Below are positions 52,313 through 61,311 of a stretch of DNA of 64,000 nucleotides, piece after piece; position 1 is the stretch's first letter; every line of letters begins with the position of its first letter. The notes under the pieces are model-generated. The model did not search any database. It had not been told where the DNA came from and saw only the letters and a list, made by a program, of their open reading frames with translations. The stretch comes from Brevibacillus fortis. Lineage in GTDB: Bacteria > Bacillota > Bacilli > Brevibacillales > Brevibacillaceae. Location: positions 62,001-126,000 of the forward strand of contig NZ_PXZM01000014.1 of NCBI RefSeq assembly GCF_003013395.1. Direction: 5' to 3'. Both the position numbers and the translations under genes were made by a program.

Positions 52313-53233
52313 GTGGAGCAATTGTTACAACAAATGGAAAAAGAGCTGGTTGGGCAGCGGCAAAATGTTCGGTTACTGCTAACAGCTTTGGTTGCCGGCG
52401 GACATGTTTTGCTAGAAGGTGTACCTGGCATCGGAAAGACGAAAATGGTGCGAACCTTATCGGAATTGATGGGGGGCGTGAGCAAGCGCGTTCAGTTTAC
52501 CCCTGACATGATGCCATCGGACATTATTGGTCATGTGGTGTTCAATATGCAACAGAATCAGTTTGAGACAATCAAAGGTCCTGTTTTTGCAAACCTAATG
52601 CTGGCGGACGAGATCAACCGGACTCCCCCGAAAACCCAAGCGGCCTTATTGGAGGCAATGGAGGAAGGACAAGTAACGATTCATGGTGTCACCTATCCTT
52701 TGCCAGATCCGTTTTTCGTTGTCGCTACGCAAAACCCGGTGGAGTATGAAGGGACGTATGTGTTGCCGGAGGCGCAGCTCGATCGCTTTTTGTTCAAGCT
52801 AACGATGTCGTATCCTTCCCATGAAAATGAGAAGCAAATCCTCTCCAAGCATCTTCCTAACAAGCGCAATCACGAGCGGAATCAAGAGCCGCTCTTTACA
52901 TGGGATGCGATTTTGGAGAAGCGACGCCAATTAGAAGAAGTGGTTGTGGATGATTCTATTTTGGAGTACATTACGACATTGATTCGCAATACACGCGAAA
53001 CGAAACGATTGCTCCTGGGTGCCAGCTCTCGTGCCGGAATCGCCGTGTTGATGGCGAGCAAAGCATGGGCACTTCTGGACAATCGCAAGTTTGTGACGCC
53101 TGATGACGTGAAGATGGTGGCCCGACCTGCATTGCGGCACCGACTCATACTGTCACCGCAGGTAGAATTGGAGGGGGGTACCAGTGACCACATCATCGAA
53201 GAGACGCTGGCGGCTATTCCAGTTCCTCGCTGA
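52313..53233 (+). CDS. MoxR-type AAA+ ATPase
   Basis: The ATPase has 306 residues. A GTG at 52313 is the likely start, since the GTG at 52301 directly abuts the GGAGAAGGAG site. Walker A is GVPGIGKT at 36-43, Walker B is LMLADEINR near 92-100, the sensor is VATQNPVEYEGTY and the lid domain begins near 190. MoxR ATPases act as chaperones on VWA or DUF58 partners, often inserting metal or maturing envelope complexes. The DUF58 gene overlaps its end by 50 nt. Confidence 0.92.
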   Translation: MEQLLQQMEKELVGQRQNVRLLLTALVAGGHVLLEGVPGIGKTKMVRTLSELMGGVSKRVQFTPDMMPSDIIGHVVFNMQQNQFETIKGPVFANLMLADEINRTPPKTQAALLEAMEEGQVTIHGVTYPLPDPFFVVATQNPVEYEGTYVLPEAQLDRFLFKLTMSYPSHENEKQILSKHLPNKRNHERNQEPLFTWDAILEKRRQLEEVVVDDSILEYITTLIRNTRETKRLLLGASSRAGIAVLMASKAWALLDNRKFVTPDDVKMVARPALRHRLILSPQVELEGGTSDHIIEETLAAIPVPR

Positions 53234-54554
53234 TTTTTTGGCAGACCGATTTGTCTTGCCATCCAAGCGACTGCTTGTGGCGGTTTTGCTAGGCACACCT
53301 ATCGCGATCGTCGGATTTCTACTGGAGATTGGTTATTCGACATTCTTTTTGTACAACGGTTTACTCCTGATCGCTAGCATCTTGGATTGGGTTACCATCC
53401 CAAAACGCCGAGACTTGTCGATCCGGCGAATCTTGCCTGAACAAACGGATATCGGACAATCGTTTTCGATCGAGCTTGTGCTGGAGAACAGAAGCGGCCA
53501 ATCTGTTTCGTACTCCATCGTGGATGATCTTCCGCTGTCATTTGAAGAAGCCGGACCAGTAACGGGTGTGATGGAGCAACCCTTCACCAACATACGTTTT
53601 GAAACAAGAGGTAAAGAGCGCGGAGAGTTCGTGTTCCGCTGGCTTTACATGCGTTGGCATGGCAAGCTCGGCTTGTGGTATCGCCAAAGTCGCTTTTCAT
53701 GTGAGCAAACCATCAAGGTATACCCCGATCTTTCGGCCGTTCGTGGCTATTTGGCCTCGTTGCAGGAGAGCTTGATCGTCGACGGGAAAAAAATCATGCG
53801 CAGGGCTAAAGCGGGTACGGAATTCCATGCTATCCGCGATTACGTGCCTGATGATGATCCTCGGATGATTAACTGGTCTGCTTCCGCACGCTCCCGACGT
53901 CTGATGACAAATCAATATCGACCAGAGCATGGCAAGGTGATTACCATTCTGATCGATTGCGGCAGGTTGATGGGAGTCGAGCTGGATAATCAAACGAGAC
54001 TGGATAGATCGTTGGAGTCTGCGCTCACGTTAGCGGCAGTAGCATTGCGCCAAGGAGATCAGGTAGCGCTATTAGCTTACTCGCATGAGATCAAGACGTA
54101 CATACCTCCAGGCAGAGGTCTGCGCCACTTGCACACTCTTTTGGAGGCAACCTACAACCTGACGAGTGATTTTGTAGAGGCTGATCCGGCGAAGGCGCTA
54201 GAATTTTTGAATCGCCAGCAGAAGAGAAGGAGCTTGGTTGTTCTTTTTTCAGATATGGAAAACTACCTCGTCGAAGATCAGTTGAGCAATTATTTGTGGC
54301 GGATGCGCCGTTCGCATTTGCTCTTGCTGCTTTCTTTGGCAGATCCGCTTCTGCATGACTGGAGTCATATTGACACGAGCAACAGCAGCTTGGCGTTTAC
54401 GAAGGCGGTAGCTCAACGGTTCCAGCTTGATCGCAGGGCATTTCAACAAAAAATGATCGGCGCGGGTATCCAGGTACTGGACGTTCCGGCCGATCAATTG
54501 ACGCTTACGGTTATCAATACTTATTTGGATATCAAATCAAGAGAAGCTTTGTGA
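53184..54554 (+). CDS. DUF58 protein, MoxR partner
   Basis: This 456-residue protein starts at a GTG behind GGAGGGG, 50 nt before the moxR stop, an unusually long overlap that points to coupled synthesis. Two helices near 28-68 anchor it. An Ig-like beta domain follows, then the DUF58 signature GTEFHAIRDYVPDDDPRMIN at about 212-231, and a VWA-like domain with ITILIDCGRLMG (a MIDAS-like D near 256, but with C-G-R in place of DxSxS, so metal binding may be altered). It ends against a convergent gene, with coding regions overlapping by 34 nt. Confidence 0.88.
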   Translation: MTTSSKRRWRLFQFLADFLADRFVLPSKRLLVAVLLGTPIAIVGFLLEIGYSTFFLYNGLLLIASILDWVTIPKRRDLSIRRILPEQTDIGQSFSIELVLENRSGQSVSYSIVDDLPLSFEEAGPVTGVMEQPFTNIRFETRGKERGEFVFRWLYMRWHGKLGLWYRQSRFSCEQTIKVYPDLSAVRGYLASLQESLIVDGKKIMRRAKAGTEFHAIRDYVPDDDPRMINWSASARSRRLMTNQYRPEHGKVITILIDCGRLMGVELDNQTRLDRSLESALTLAAVALRQGDQVALLAYSHEIKTYIPPGRGLRHLHTLLEATYNLTSDFVEADPAKALEFLNRQQKRRSLVVLFSDMENYLVEDQLSNYLWRMRRSHLLLLLSLADPLLHDWSHIDTSNSSLAFTKAVAQRFQLDRRAFQQKMIGAGIQVLDVPADQLTLTVINTYLDIKSREAL

Positions 54555-55501
54555 GAATTGGGTCTGTATCCGAGGAGGTACCAGGCAATCAGCAAAAGCA
54601 ACGTGCCGACAGCTACGATGTACTTGGCTTCGAGGGAGAGACTCGAAGGAGTAATATAGCCCTCGATAATTCCCGCGATGAACAAGAGTGGGATGGTAGC
54701 CAACAGCAGATGCGCAGACTCTTTTGCCGCCTCCAAAAATTGATGTTTTCGAGCATAGCGGCCGGGCACAAGCAGACGGTACCCCATATGAAGACCTGCT
54801 CCGCCAGCAATGAAGATGGCAGTCAGCTCGATCACGCCGTGTGGCAAAATGTAGGCCCAAAATGCATAGCTGCTATCCGCCTGATAATAGACGGCTGCCA
54901 AAGCTCCAACCAAAAGGCCGTTGAATAAGAGAAGGTAGATGGGGACGATTCCAAACGTAATTCCACTGACAAAGGCCAGCATCGCAACTTTGATGTTGTT
55001 GGTCATAATCATCGTGGAGATGACCGGACTGTTGAGAGATTCGTGCCCTTCACCCAGCCTGGATGGATCGATTTGCTCAGCCATCCCTTGTGGCAAGACA
55101 TAATACAGGTTGAGTGGATCGACCATGACGGCGGCAAAGCCAGAAATACCACCGATGATGAAGAGAAGCGCTGCCACAGCAATGAAGCTCATTCGCTTAT
55201 GTACGAGACCCATCAAGTAGCTGCCAAAGAAATGCTTGAGCTGCTGCCAGCTGCCTATTCGCTGCTTGTAAGCCAAATTATGTGCACGTAAAACGAGTTG
55301 GTTTAAGTAGAGCGTGATCTCGTCTGCCGGATGGTAGGAGCGCACATAGGCCAAATGAGCAGACGTTTTCTTATACAGTTGTGTCAGGCGATCAATATCA
55401 GCAGCACTGATGTGCCGAGGTTGTCGGGTAAAACGCTCCACTAATTGTTCCAGTTCGGCCCAAGAGGCTTTATGCTTGTGCCAAAACGAGGTAATATCCA
55501 T
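54521..55501 (-). CDS. SpoIIM-like stage II sporulation protein M family protein
   Basis: This 326-residue membrane protein starts at ATG 55501 after GAAGGAGGC. The first 110 residues are a soluble helical region (WAELEQLVERFTRQP, YKKTSAHLAYVRSYHP). The C-terminal part has five to six helices with the SpoIIM/DUF95 pattern (MIMTNNIKVAMLAFVSGITFGI and ILPHGVIELTAIFIAGGAGL). Length and the extra N-terminal domain match the cluster-associated form rather than classical SpoIIM (about 215 aa), which works with SpoIID/SpoIIP in engulfment. It is divergent from the RDD gene. Confidence 0.86.
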   Translation of the reverse strand: MDITSFWHKHKASWAELEQLVERFTRQPRHISAADIDRLTQLYKKTSAHLAYVRSYHPADEITLYLNQLVLRAHNLAYKQRIGSWQQLKHFFGSYLMGLVHKRMSFIAVAALLFIIGGISGFAAVMVDPLNLYYVLPQGMAEQIDPSRLGEGHESLNSPVISTMIMTNNIKVAMLAFVSGITFGIVPIYLLLFNGLLVGALAAVYYQADSSYAFWAYILPHGVIELTAIFIAGGAGLHMGYRLLVPGRYARKHQFLEAAKESAHLLLATIPLLFIAGIIEGYITPSSLSLEAKYIVAVGTLLLLIAWYLLGYRPNSHKASLDLISK

Positions 55502-55579
55502 GTATAATGCCTCCTTCATTAGCGCGTGTTCAAAAACTCGAAAAAACCTCAAAGTTTCGAGGGGGGGAAGAAAAACATC

Positions 55580-56404
55580 ATGAATGAACCGACATACGTC
55601 AGTGGGTCAAATCGAGAAGCGTCTGTCGTGACACCCGAGCATGTTATGCTGCGATTTCAGACAGCAGGTCTTGGTAGCCGTGCCACTGCCATGCTGATTG
55701 ACTTCGCAATCTTGCTCCTGGTTAATCTTACTGTATTTATTTTGTTTGGTATAGTTTTATTTGGAAATGAAGAAGGGTTTTTCCAGGATCCTGGAAATTA
55801 CGCGTTAGCCATCGTCCTCTTGATTATCTTCGTGGTGAACTTTGGCTACTTTTGGTTATTGGAAGCATTCTGGGGCGGACAGACTGTTGGCAAAAGGCTG
55901 GTGGGAATCCGGGTCATCCGTGATAACGGACAGCCTGCGACGTTTGTTTCCTCTACGATTCGGAATCTGTTCCGCATCATTGACGCGATGCCATCTGGTT
56001 ATTTTCTCGGGGCGCTTGTCTGCTTTTTTCACCCACGGGATAAGCGAATTGGCGATTTGGTAGCGGGTACAATTGTCGTGGTGGAGTCAGGACAGCGATC
56101 GACTCTTTTTCAGAAAAAGAAAGACAATCAGCTAAACGGCTTTGATTTGAATCATGCGCTACTCGTGCTTGATGAGCGTCAAAAACAGGCGATTACCCGA
56201 GAGGATTGGCAGTTGCTGTCCTCCTTCGTCAGCAGATTAGCTTCTCTATCCCAAGCGAAAAAATATGAACTCGGGAATCAAATCGCCAGCATCATGCGCA
56301 AAAAATTAGAGCTTTTTGACGAACAGACCAACAAGGAAGATCCAATCCTGTTTTTGCAAAGACTGTACAATCAGCTGCAAAACGAATTTCAACTCCGAAA
56401 ATAA
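55580..56404 (+). CDS. RDD family protein with cytosolic extension
   Basis: This 274-residue protein starts at ATG 55580 behind GAGGGGGGAAG; an upstream in-frame ATG lacks a site. The RDD domain (about 25-165) has SRATAMLIDFAILLLVNL, GGQTVGKRLVGIRVIRDNGQ and DKRIGDLVAGTIVV. A helical cytosolic domain of about 105 residues follows (DLNHALLVLDERQKQAITRE), a form typical of RDD proteins found beside MoxR/SpoIIM genes. A terminator follows. The exact role is unknown. Confidence 0.86.
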   Translation: MNEPTYVSGSNREASVVTPEHVMLRFQTAGLGSRATAMLIDFAILLLVNLTVFILFGIVLFGNEEGFFQDPGNYALAIVLLIIFVVNFGYFWLLEAFWGGQTVGKRLVGIRVIRDNGQPATFVSSTIRNLFRIIDAMPSGYFLGALVCFFHPRDKRIGDLVAGTIVVVESGQRSTLFQKKKDNQLNGFDLNHALLVLDERQKQAITREDWQLLSSFVSRLASLSQAKKYELGNQIASIMRKKLELFDEQTNKEDPILFLQRLYNQLQNEFQLRK

Positions 56405-56411
56405 AGAGAGG

Positions 56412-56440
56412 TACCGCCAAAAAAATGGCGGTATTTTCTT
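56412..56440 (+). terminator. terminator of the RDD gene
   Basis: TACCGCCA (56412-56419) pairs with TGGCGGTA (56426-56433), followed by TTTTC and more T residues. Confidence 0.88.
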
Positions 56441-56541
56441 TTTTCGACTTGTTTTTCCATTATTCAGCAAAATGCTACTTCAAAAACTTTCTATGTTATA
56501 ATGAAACCTCATTCTCTATCACAGAAAGGAGGAGGGAGCCG

Positions 56542-57048
56542 ATGGACGACAAATACATGGGAGCGTCATCGACTTCGTCACCCACACTGCCACTCCCGGC
56601 AAACGGGAAGCAGAAAGGAAGACGCAGAAGAGGCATCCTGTTCCAGGCATTGATTCCCTCCCAGACAGAAGGTAAGCGCCCTTTACTACCTATCGTTTTG
56701 GCCGTTCTGGTCTGGGTAGGACTTGCCTATGCTGGCTATGCCTTTGCTGTTTATACGTTGGACAAGCAGCAACAATTGGTAAACCAACGAATTGATCAAG
56801 TTCAAGAAGATAATCAAAAGCAGATGAAGGCATTGGGAGAGCAATTGGCTCTGGTGCAAGAAGAAATGCAAAATGTCCAGAAGGGTCTGGGAAATCTAGA
56901 AGAAGATCTGGCATTGACTGGTGAAACCATTGGTGGAACAAACAAGACCAAAGAAGCCCTACAGGATCGGGTTGACCAGTTGAACAAACAGCTGGTTGAT
57001 TTGAAAGCATCTCTGAAAAAATTGGAGGATGCAGCCCGTGCTTGGTAA
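56542..57048 (+). CDS. membrane-anchored coiled-coil protein
   Basis: This 168-residue protein starts at ATG 56542 after AAAGGAGGAGGG. A basic cytosolic tail (KQKGRRRRG near 23-31) leads to one membrane helix (about 50-72), and the rest is a long coiled coil (QQQLVNQRIDQVQEDNQKQM ... LKASLKKLEDAARAW). A TATAAT at 56497-56502 may be the promoter. The following gene starts inside its 3' end, so both products probably act together. No named family is recognised. Confidence 0.78.
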   Translation: MDDKYMGASSTSSPTLPLPANGKQKGRRRRGILFQALIPSQTEGKRPLLPIVLAVLVWVGLAYAGYAFAVYTLDKQQQLVNQRIDQVQEDNQKQMKALGEQLALVQEEMQNVQKGLGNLEEDLALTGETIGGTNKTKEALQDRVDQLNKQLVDLKASLKKLEDAARAW

Positions 57049-58108
57049 GATAAACCGTTTCTTTCTCTTTCTGTTGGCACCTGCACTCGGTTTTTTGGTC
57101 GCTTTTTCGCTGGTAAGTCCAGTGGACAAGCTCCAGACAGAAGGGCTGAAGCTTCCTTCTGCTGTAGCGAAGAGCCAAGCAGATGAGCTGAGGGAACGGC
57201 TCAACGACACCAAGGTGCAGCTTCGAAACGTAGAAGTCGTCATCGAAGACATCCAGGATCGCTCGAAAAAGGAACAGAAAGAATACGAGCAGCAAAACAA
57301 GAACATCAGCAGCGCACTGGAAGCGAGCAAATCCCAGACGCAAAAATCTGCGGATGTATTGGACACAATCTTGTCCAATATGCTTGGCAAGCCGATCGGT
57401 CAGCACTTCGGGAAAAACTCTACAGTGAAGGTCTATTCCCTGCAAGAAGGCGGATACCGCGGTTATATGGCAAAAGTTCGCCTTAATGATCCGAATGCGT
57501 TGAAAATGGTGCTGGCGAATAACTCCGTTAAAAGTAAGGGTGAAACGACGAGTCAAGCCGGTAAGCGTACAGGAGCCATTCTTGCGATCAATGCAGGCGG
57601 CTTTATGGCGGACAAGCAGGGCAATTTGACTCCACTTGGCATTACGGTTGTTGACGGCAAGATTCGAACCTTTTCTAATAATGCGAAGCTGAGCTTTGTC
57701 GGTTTTAACAACAAAGGTCATCTGGTGGGAACAAGTATCAAGACGCAGGCACAAATTACGCAACAAGGGATATTGCAGGGAGCGAGCTTCTTGCCGCGTC
57801 TCTTGCAGGACGGAAAGCGACTTCCTATTCCTCGTGAATGGGCCAATGCACGTCAACCGCGAACGTTGATCGGCCATTTCGACAACGGCGATTTGCTGCT
57901 GATTGTCATTGATGGAAGACGAGATGGCTGGAGTAATGGTGTTACGCTGGAGGAAGCGCAAAAAAAGCTGCAAGAGTGGCATGTCGTGGATGCGTATAAC
58001 CTCGACGGCGGAGGCTCCAGTGCGTTTTATTACAATGGCAAGCTGTTGAACAAGCCTTCAGGCGGAAAAGAACGCCGCGTAGTGAGCAACTTGGTCATCA
58101 TGCCATAA
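57038..58108 (+). CDS. phosphodiester glycosidase (NAGPA-type) family protein
   Basis: This 356-residue protein starts at a GTG at 57038, 9 nt after GGAGG; the ATG at 57029 touches the site itself. An N-terminal membrane helix (about 8-25) is followed by a coiled coil (about 45-105) and then a phosphodiester-alpha-N-acetylglucosaminidase (NAGPA) domain at about 140-355, with AILAINAGGFM and the conserved YNLDGGGSSAFYYNG loop plus RVVSNLVIMP at the end. Bacterial members act on exopolysaccharide or wall sugars outside the membrane. The helix plus coiled-coil layout mirrors the upstream gene product, suggesting a complex. Confidence 0.85.
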   Translation: MLGKINRFFLFLLAPALGFLVAFSLVSPVDKLQTEGLKLPSAVAKSQADELRERLNDTKVQLRNVEVVIEDIQDRSKKEQKEYEQQNKNISSALEASKSQTQKSADVLDTILSNMLGKPIGQHFGKNSTVKVYSLQEGGYRGYMAKVRLNDPNALKMVLANNSVKSKGETTSQAGKRTGAILAINAGGFMADKQGNLTPLGITVVDGKIRTFSNNAKLSFVGFNNKGHLVGTSIKTQAQITQQGILQGASFLPRLLQDGKRLPIPREWANARQPRTLIGHFDNGDLLLIVIDGRRDGWSNGVTLEEAQKKLQEWHVVDAYNLDGGGSSAFYYNGKLLNKPSGGKERRVVSNLVIMP

Positions 58109-58120
58109 GCAATAATCGAT

Positions 58121-58169
58121 ACACTCTTCTGTGAAGACGACAAGTCTTGCTGCAGAAGAGTGTTTTTTT
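58121..58169 (+). terminator. Rho-independent terminator
   Basis: ACACTCTTCTG (58121-58131) pairs with CAGAAGAGTGT (58153-58163), with an inner AAGAC/GTCTT helix and a T run. Confidence 0.9.
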
Positions 58170-58276
58170 CTGTAGAGAAAAGTTTGCCTAGTTAACTGTG
58201 AATGTGGGTTGACCTTGAAAAATGCTGAAAATTATAATAATAAATAGAAGTAATGAAATGGAATAGGAGGGATCGC

Positions 58277-60310
58277 ATGAAAAAAGGGATGTTGGTTACC
58301 CTCTCGATTGTTTCTGTGCTTTCGTTTCCTCATTTTGCTCTGGCGAAAGTCCCAGGAGTGCCTGCAGGTGTGCAAGGAGCTACAAAGGGGATTGTCGCGG
58401 TCTCTCATCCAGCAGCGGCCCAAGTCGGCAGAGATATCTTGGCAAAGGGCGGCAATGCGATTGACGCTGCGGCTGGGATCCAATTTGCTCTGAATGTGGC
58501 AGAACCGTATATGTCCGGTATCGGCGGCGGTGGCTTCATGATGATTTATGTGAAGGATCAAAACAAGGTGACGGTGATAGATAGTCGGGAAATGGCGCCT
58601 GCCAAGGTTACTCCTGATATGTTTTTGCAGGCAGATGGTAAGCCGATCCCGTTTGAGGAGAGACATACCAGTGGTCAGGCCGTAGGTGTCCCAGGTACAT
58701 TGCTGGGCGTAGAGCAAGCGTTGGAATCGTATGGGACATGGGACTTGGGAAAAGTGATAGAACCGTCGATTGAATTGGCGGAAAAAGGCGTTCGCGTCAA
58801 CTGGGTGTCTGCTCAATTTATTGCTAATTCCAGTGAAAAGCTGAAAAAGCACGGGACTGCTGCACAGGTGTTTGCACCAAACGGAGTTCCACTCAAAGAA
58901 GGTGAGATGCTGGTTCAGCCCCAATTGGCGAAAACGTTGAAGATCATTCGCGATAAAGGCTCAGATGCCTTGTATGAAGGGGAAATTGGCAAGGCCCTCG
59001 TCGAGGAAGTGCAAAGAACGGGTGGTTCCATGACACTTGATGATTTGCAGTCGTATCAAGTAAAAGAGCGTGAACCGGTTTGGGGCATGTATCGTGGATA
59101 TGAAGTGATTTCAATGGCACCACCCAGCTCTGGCGGCTTGACACTCATTCAGATTTTGAAGCTGATGGAAGGCTACGATAACAAAAAGGACGGAATCGGG
59201 TCGGTAGCCTATTTGCATCATCTGATCGAAGCCAACCACCTCGCCTACGCAGATCGGGCGGCGTTTATGGCGGACGAGGACGTGTATCCAGTACCGAAGA
59301 AGGGGCTGATTGCAGACGAATACATCAAGGAACGGCGTCAGCTCATTCGTGAAGAAACCGCGAATGCCAATGCAGGGGCAGGAGACCCTTGGAAGTACGA
59401 CCCTGGCAAAAAGCCCGAGGTGTCCATAAAGTTGAGTGATCAAACCCCAGTCAAGCAGACGACGCACTTCTCTGTCATGGACAAATGGGGGAATATCGTT
59501 TCGTATACGACCACGATCGAAGATATATTTGGCAGTGGTGTGATGGTTCCGGGTTACGGCTTCATGCTCAATAATGAGCTGACAGATTTTGATGCGATTC
59601 CTGGCGGTGTCAATCAGGTCGAGCCCGGCAAGCGCCCACGTTCGAGCATGACGCCAACCATGGTACTTAAAGACGGGAAGCCTTTTTTGGCAATTGGCTC
59701 ACCAGGTGGGTCCACGATTATCGCTTCTGTATCGCAGACGATTCTCAATGTGATCGATCATGGAATGGAGATTCAAGATGCCATCCGAGCACCTCGATTT
59801 TTTTCTAGCAGCTATCCGAATGTGACATGGGAAGCGGGCATCGACCAGGACGTCATCCTGCAATTGATGGCAAAAGGCCACGTCTTCACCGAGGAACCGA
59901 CGAACATTGGCAACGTCCAAGCGATTGTGTACGATTTTGAAACGGGAAAAATGTACGGCGGAGCGGATAACACGCGAGAGGGTACTGTACTCGGGGTCGA
60001 TGCCATTGCCTATACGGCTGCTCAGCCAATCCAGTCGCCAAAAGAAAAGGAAGGCCCTTTTGATTTGCGGGTAAACGGCAATGTATACCCATATACAGCA
60101 GAACAAAAAGTGATGATAGACAAAGCCGCATATGTCCAAGCAGAAAAGTTGTTGTTAGGGCTGGGACAAAAAGTGACGTCCTTCCAGTCAGATATCGTCA
60201 TGGTAGAGGGTATTCCTTACTTGCCTGTTAAAAAAGTAGGCGAGAAGCTGGGCTATACGGTCATGTGGAAAGAAGCGGAGCGGTCCATCGAGTTGACGAA
60301 CAAGAAGTAG
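58277..60310 (+). CDS. ggt: gamma-glutamyltransferase with a C-terminal Cu-amine-oxidase-N1-like domain
   Basis: This 677-residue secreted enzyme starts at ATG 58277 behind AGGAGGG. Signal peptide 1-23 ends in ALA. It is an Ntn-hydrolase that cleaves itself before T395 (QTTHFSVMD) to form two subunits and then hydrolyses or transfers gamma-glutamyl groups from glutathione, glutamine or poly-gamma-glutamate. GSGVMVPGYGFMLNNELTDF and AIGSPGGSTI build the active site. Ordinary GGTs end near residue 580. Here about 85 more residues (FDLRVNGNVYPYTAEQKVMI ... YLPVKKVGEKLGYTVMWKE) form a copper-amine-oxidase-N1-type module, a common surface-binding add-on in Paenibacillaceae. Confidence 0.92.
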   Translation: MKKGMLVTLSIVSVLSFPHFALAKVPGVPAGVQGATKGIVAVSHPAAAQVGRDILAKGGNAIDAAAGIQFALNVAEPYMSGIGGGGFMMIYVKDQNKVTVIDSREMAPAKVTPDMFLQADGKPIPFEERHTSGQAVGVPGTLLGVEQALESYGTWDLGKVIEPSIELAEKGVRVNWVSAQFIANSSEKLKKHGTAAQVFAPNGVPLKEGEMLVQPQLAKTLKIIRDKGSDALYEGEIGKALVEEVQRTGGSMTLDDLQSYQVKEREPVWGMYRGYEVISMAPPSSGGLTLIQILKLMEGYDNKKDGIGSVAYLHHLIEANHLAYADRAAFMADEDVYPVPKKGLIADEYIKERRQLIREETANANAGAGDPWKYDPGKKPEVSIKLSDQTPVKQTTHFSVMDKWGNIVSYTTTIEDIFGSGVMVPGYGFMLNNELTDFDAIPGGVNQVEPGKRPRSSMTPTMVLKDGKPFLAIGSPGGSTIIASVSQTILNVIDHGMEIQDAIRAPRFFSSSYPNVTWEAGIDQDVILQLMAKGHVFTEEPTNIGNVQAIVYDFETGKMYGGADNTREGTVLGVDAIAYTAAQPIQSPKEKEGPFDLRVNGNVYPYTAEQKVMIDKAAYVQAEKLLLGLGQKVTSFQSDIVMVEGIPYLPVKKVGEKLGYTVMWKEAERSIELTNKK

Positions 60311-60338
60311 ATCGATCAAGAAAAGGATGTGGCAAAAA

Positions 60339-61229
60339 ATGAAGAAGGTACTTGTACTCGGCGGAACGCGATTTTTTGGAAAGCGATTAGTGAATCTCCT
60401 CGTTGAAGCTGGGGTAGACGTTACGGTGGCAACGAGGGGGATTACCCAAGTGGATTTGCCTGCCTCTGTCAAAAGGCTTACGATTGATCGCGATGACGTC
60501 CATTCTCTTGCTGTTGCAGGGGAAGAGCAGTGGGACGTGGTGTACGATAACATCTGTTATTCCTCCCAAAATGCCATGGATGCGTGCAAGGTTTTTCGGG
60601 GGAAAGTGGGTAAGTACGTTTTGACCTCTACCTTGTCCGTCTACGATTATGCAGAGGAAAGCTTAAAGGAAGAAGCATTTGATCCGTATACGTATCATAT
60701 CCAGGCGAAAACAAGAGAAGAGATGACCTATCAAGAGGGAAAACGCCAAGCAGAAGCCGTCTTTTTTCAGGAGAATGCTTTCCCTGTTGTAGCGGTTCGC
60801 TTTCCAATCGTGCTGGCGGAAGACGATTACACACGTCGGTTATACTTTCACATTCAGCAAGTGCAAGAGGAGAGGCCGATTGGTATTCCGAATCTCGCTG
60901 CCCAGATGTGCTTTATTCATGCACAGGGAGCAGCTCAATTTTTGGCATGGGTGGCGACAACGTCTATCACAGGACCTGTGAATGCGTGCTCGGATGGGAC
61001 TGTTTCACTTGCTGAGCTGATGGAGAAGATTGTACAAATAGTCGGGAAACCTGCTCGAATCGAACAAACGACAGATGATTCTGATGCGTCACCATTTGGA
61101 TTTGTAGCGTCCTTTTACATGGATAACAGCAAGGCTAAGGCCGCGGGCTTCCCTTTCTGGTCGCTGGATGAATGGTTGCCAGCGCTGATCAAAAACGTAA
61201 ATGACGAATATACCTCCGAAAAAGCGTGA
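60339..61229 (+). CDS. NAD(P)-dependent epimerase / extended SDR-like protein
   Basis: This 296-residue protein starts at ATG 60339, 10 nt after AAAAGGATG. The Rossmann motif is GGTRFFGKRLV (8-18). The catalytic region is less classical: LTSTLSVYDYAEES stands where SxnYxxxK is expected, and the later part (RFPIVLAEDDY, GPVNACSDGTVSLAELM) resembles the isomerase/epimerase branch related to NDP-sugar epimerases and CSP41/isoflavone-reductase-like proteins. The substrate is unknown. It follows ggt by 28 bp without a terminator, so it may be co-transcribed. Confidence 0.83.
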   Translation: MKKVLVLGGTRFFGKRLVNLLVEAGVDVTVATRGITQVDLPASVKRLTIDRDDVHSLAVAGEEQWDVVYDNICYSSQNAMDACKVFRGKVGKYVLTSTLSVYDYAEESLKEEAFDPYTYHIQAKTREEMTYQEGKRQAEAVFFQENAFPVVAVRFPIVLAEDDYTRRLYFHIQQVQEERPIGIPNLAAQMCFIHAQGAAQFLAWVATTSITGPVNACSDGTVSLAELMEKIVQIVGKPARIEQTTDDSDASPFGFVASFYMDNSKAKAAGFPFWSLDEWLPALIKNVNDEYTSEKA

Positions 61230-61311
61230 CCTATCTACCTTTTCTTTCGTATAACTCCATGGTAAGGTAAAGCAGAACATATGTGTCTGTAAGGAACCAG
61301 GAGGATCGATC

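Noticed and set aside
56690-57982. 430-codon minus-strand open frame
   Set aside because: It lies antisense to two well-supported genes with ribosome binding sites, a membrane helix/coiled coil and a NAGPA domain. Its translation is Cys/His/Arg-rich and has no start signal.
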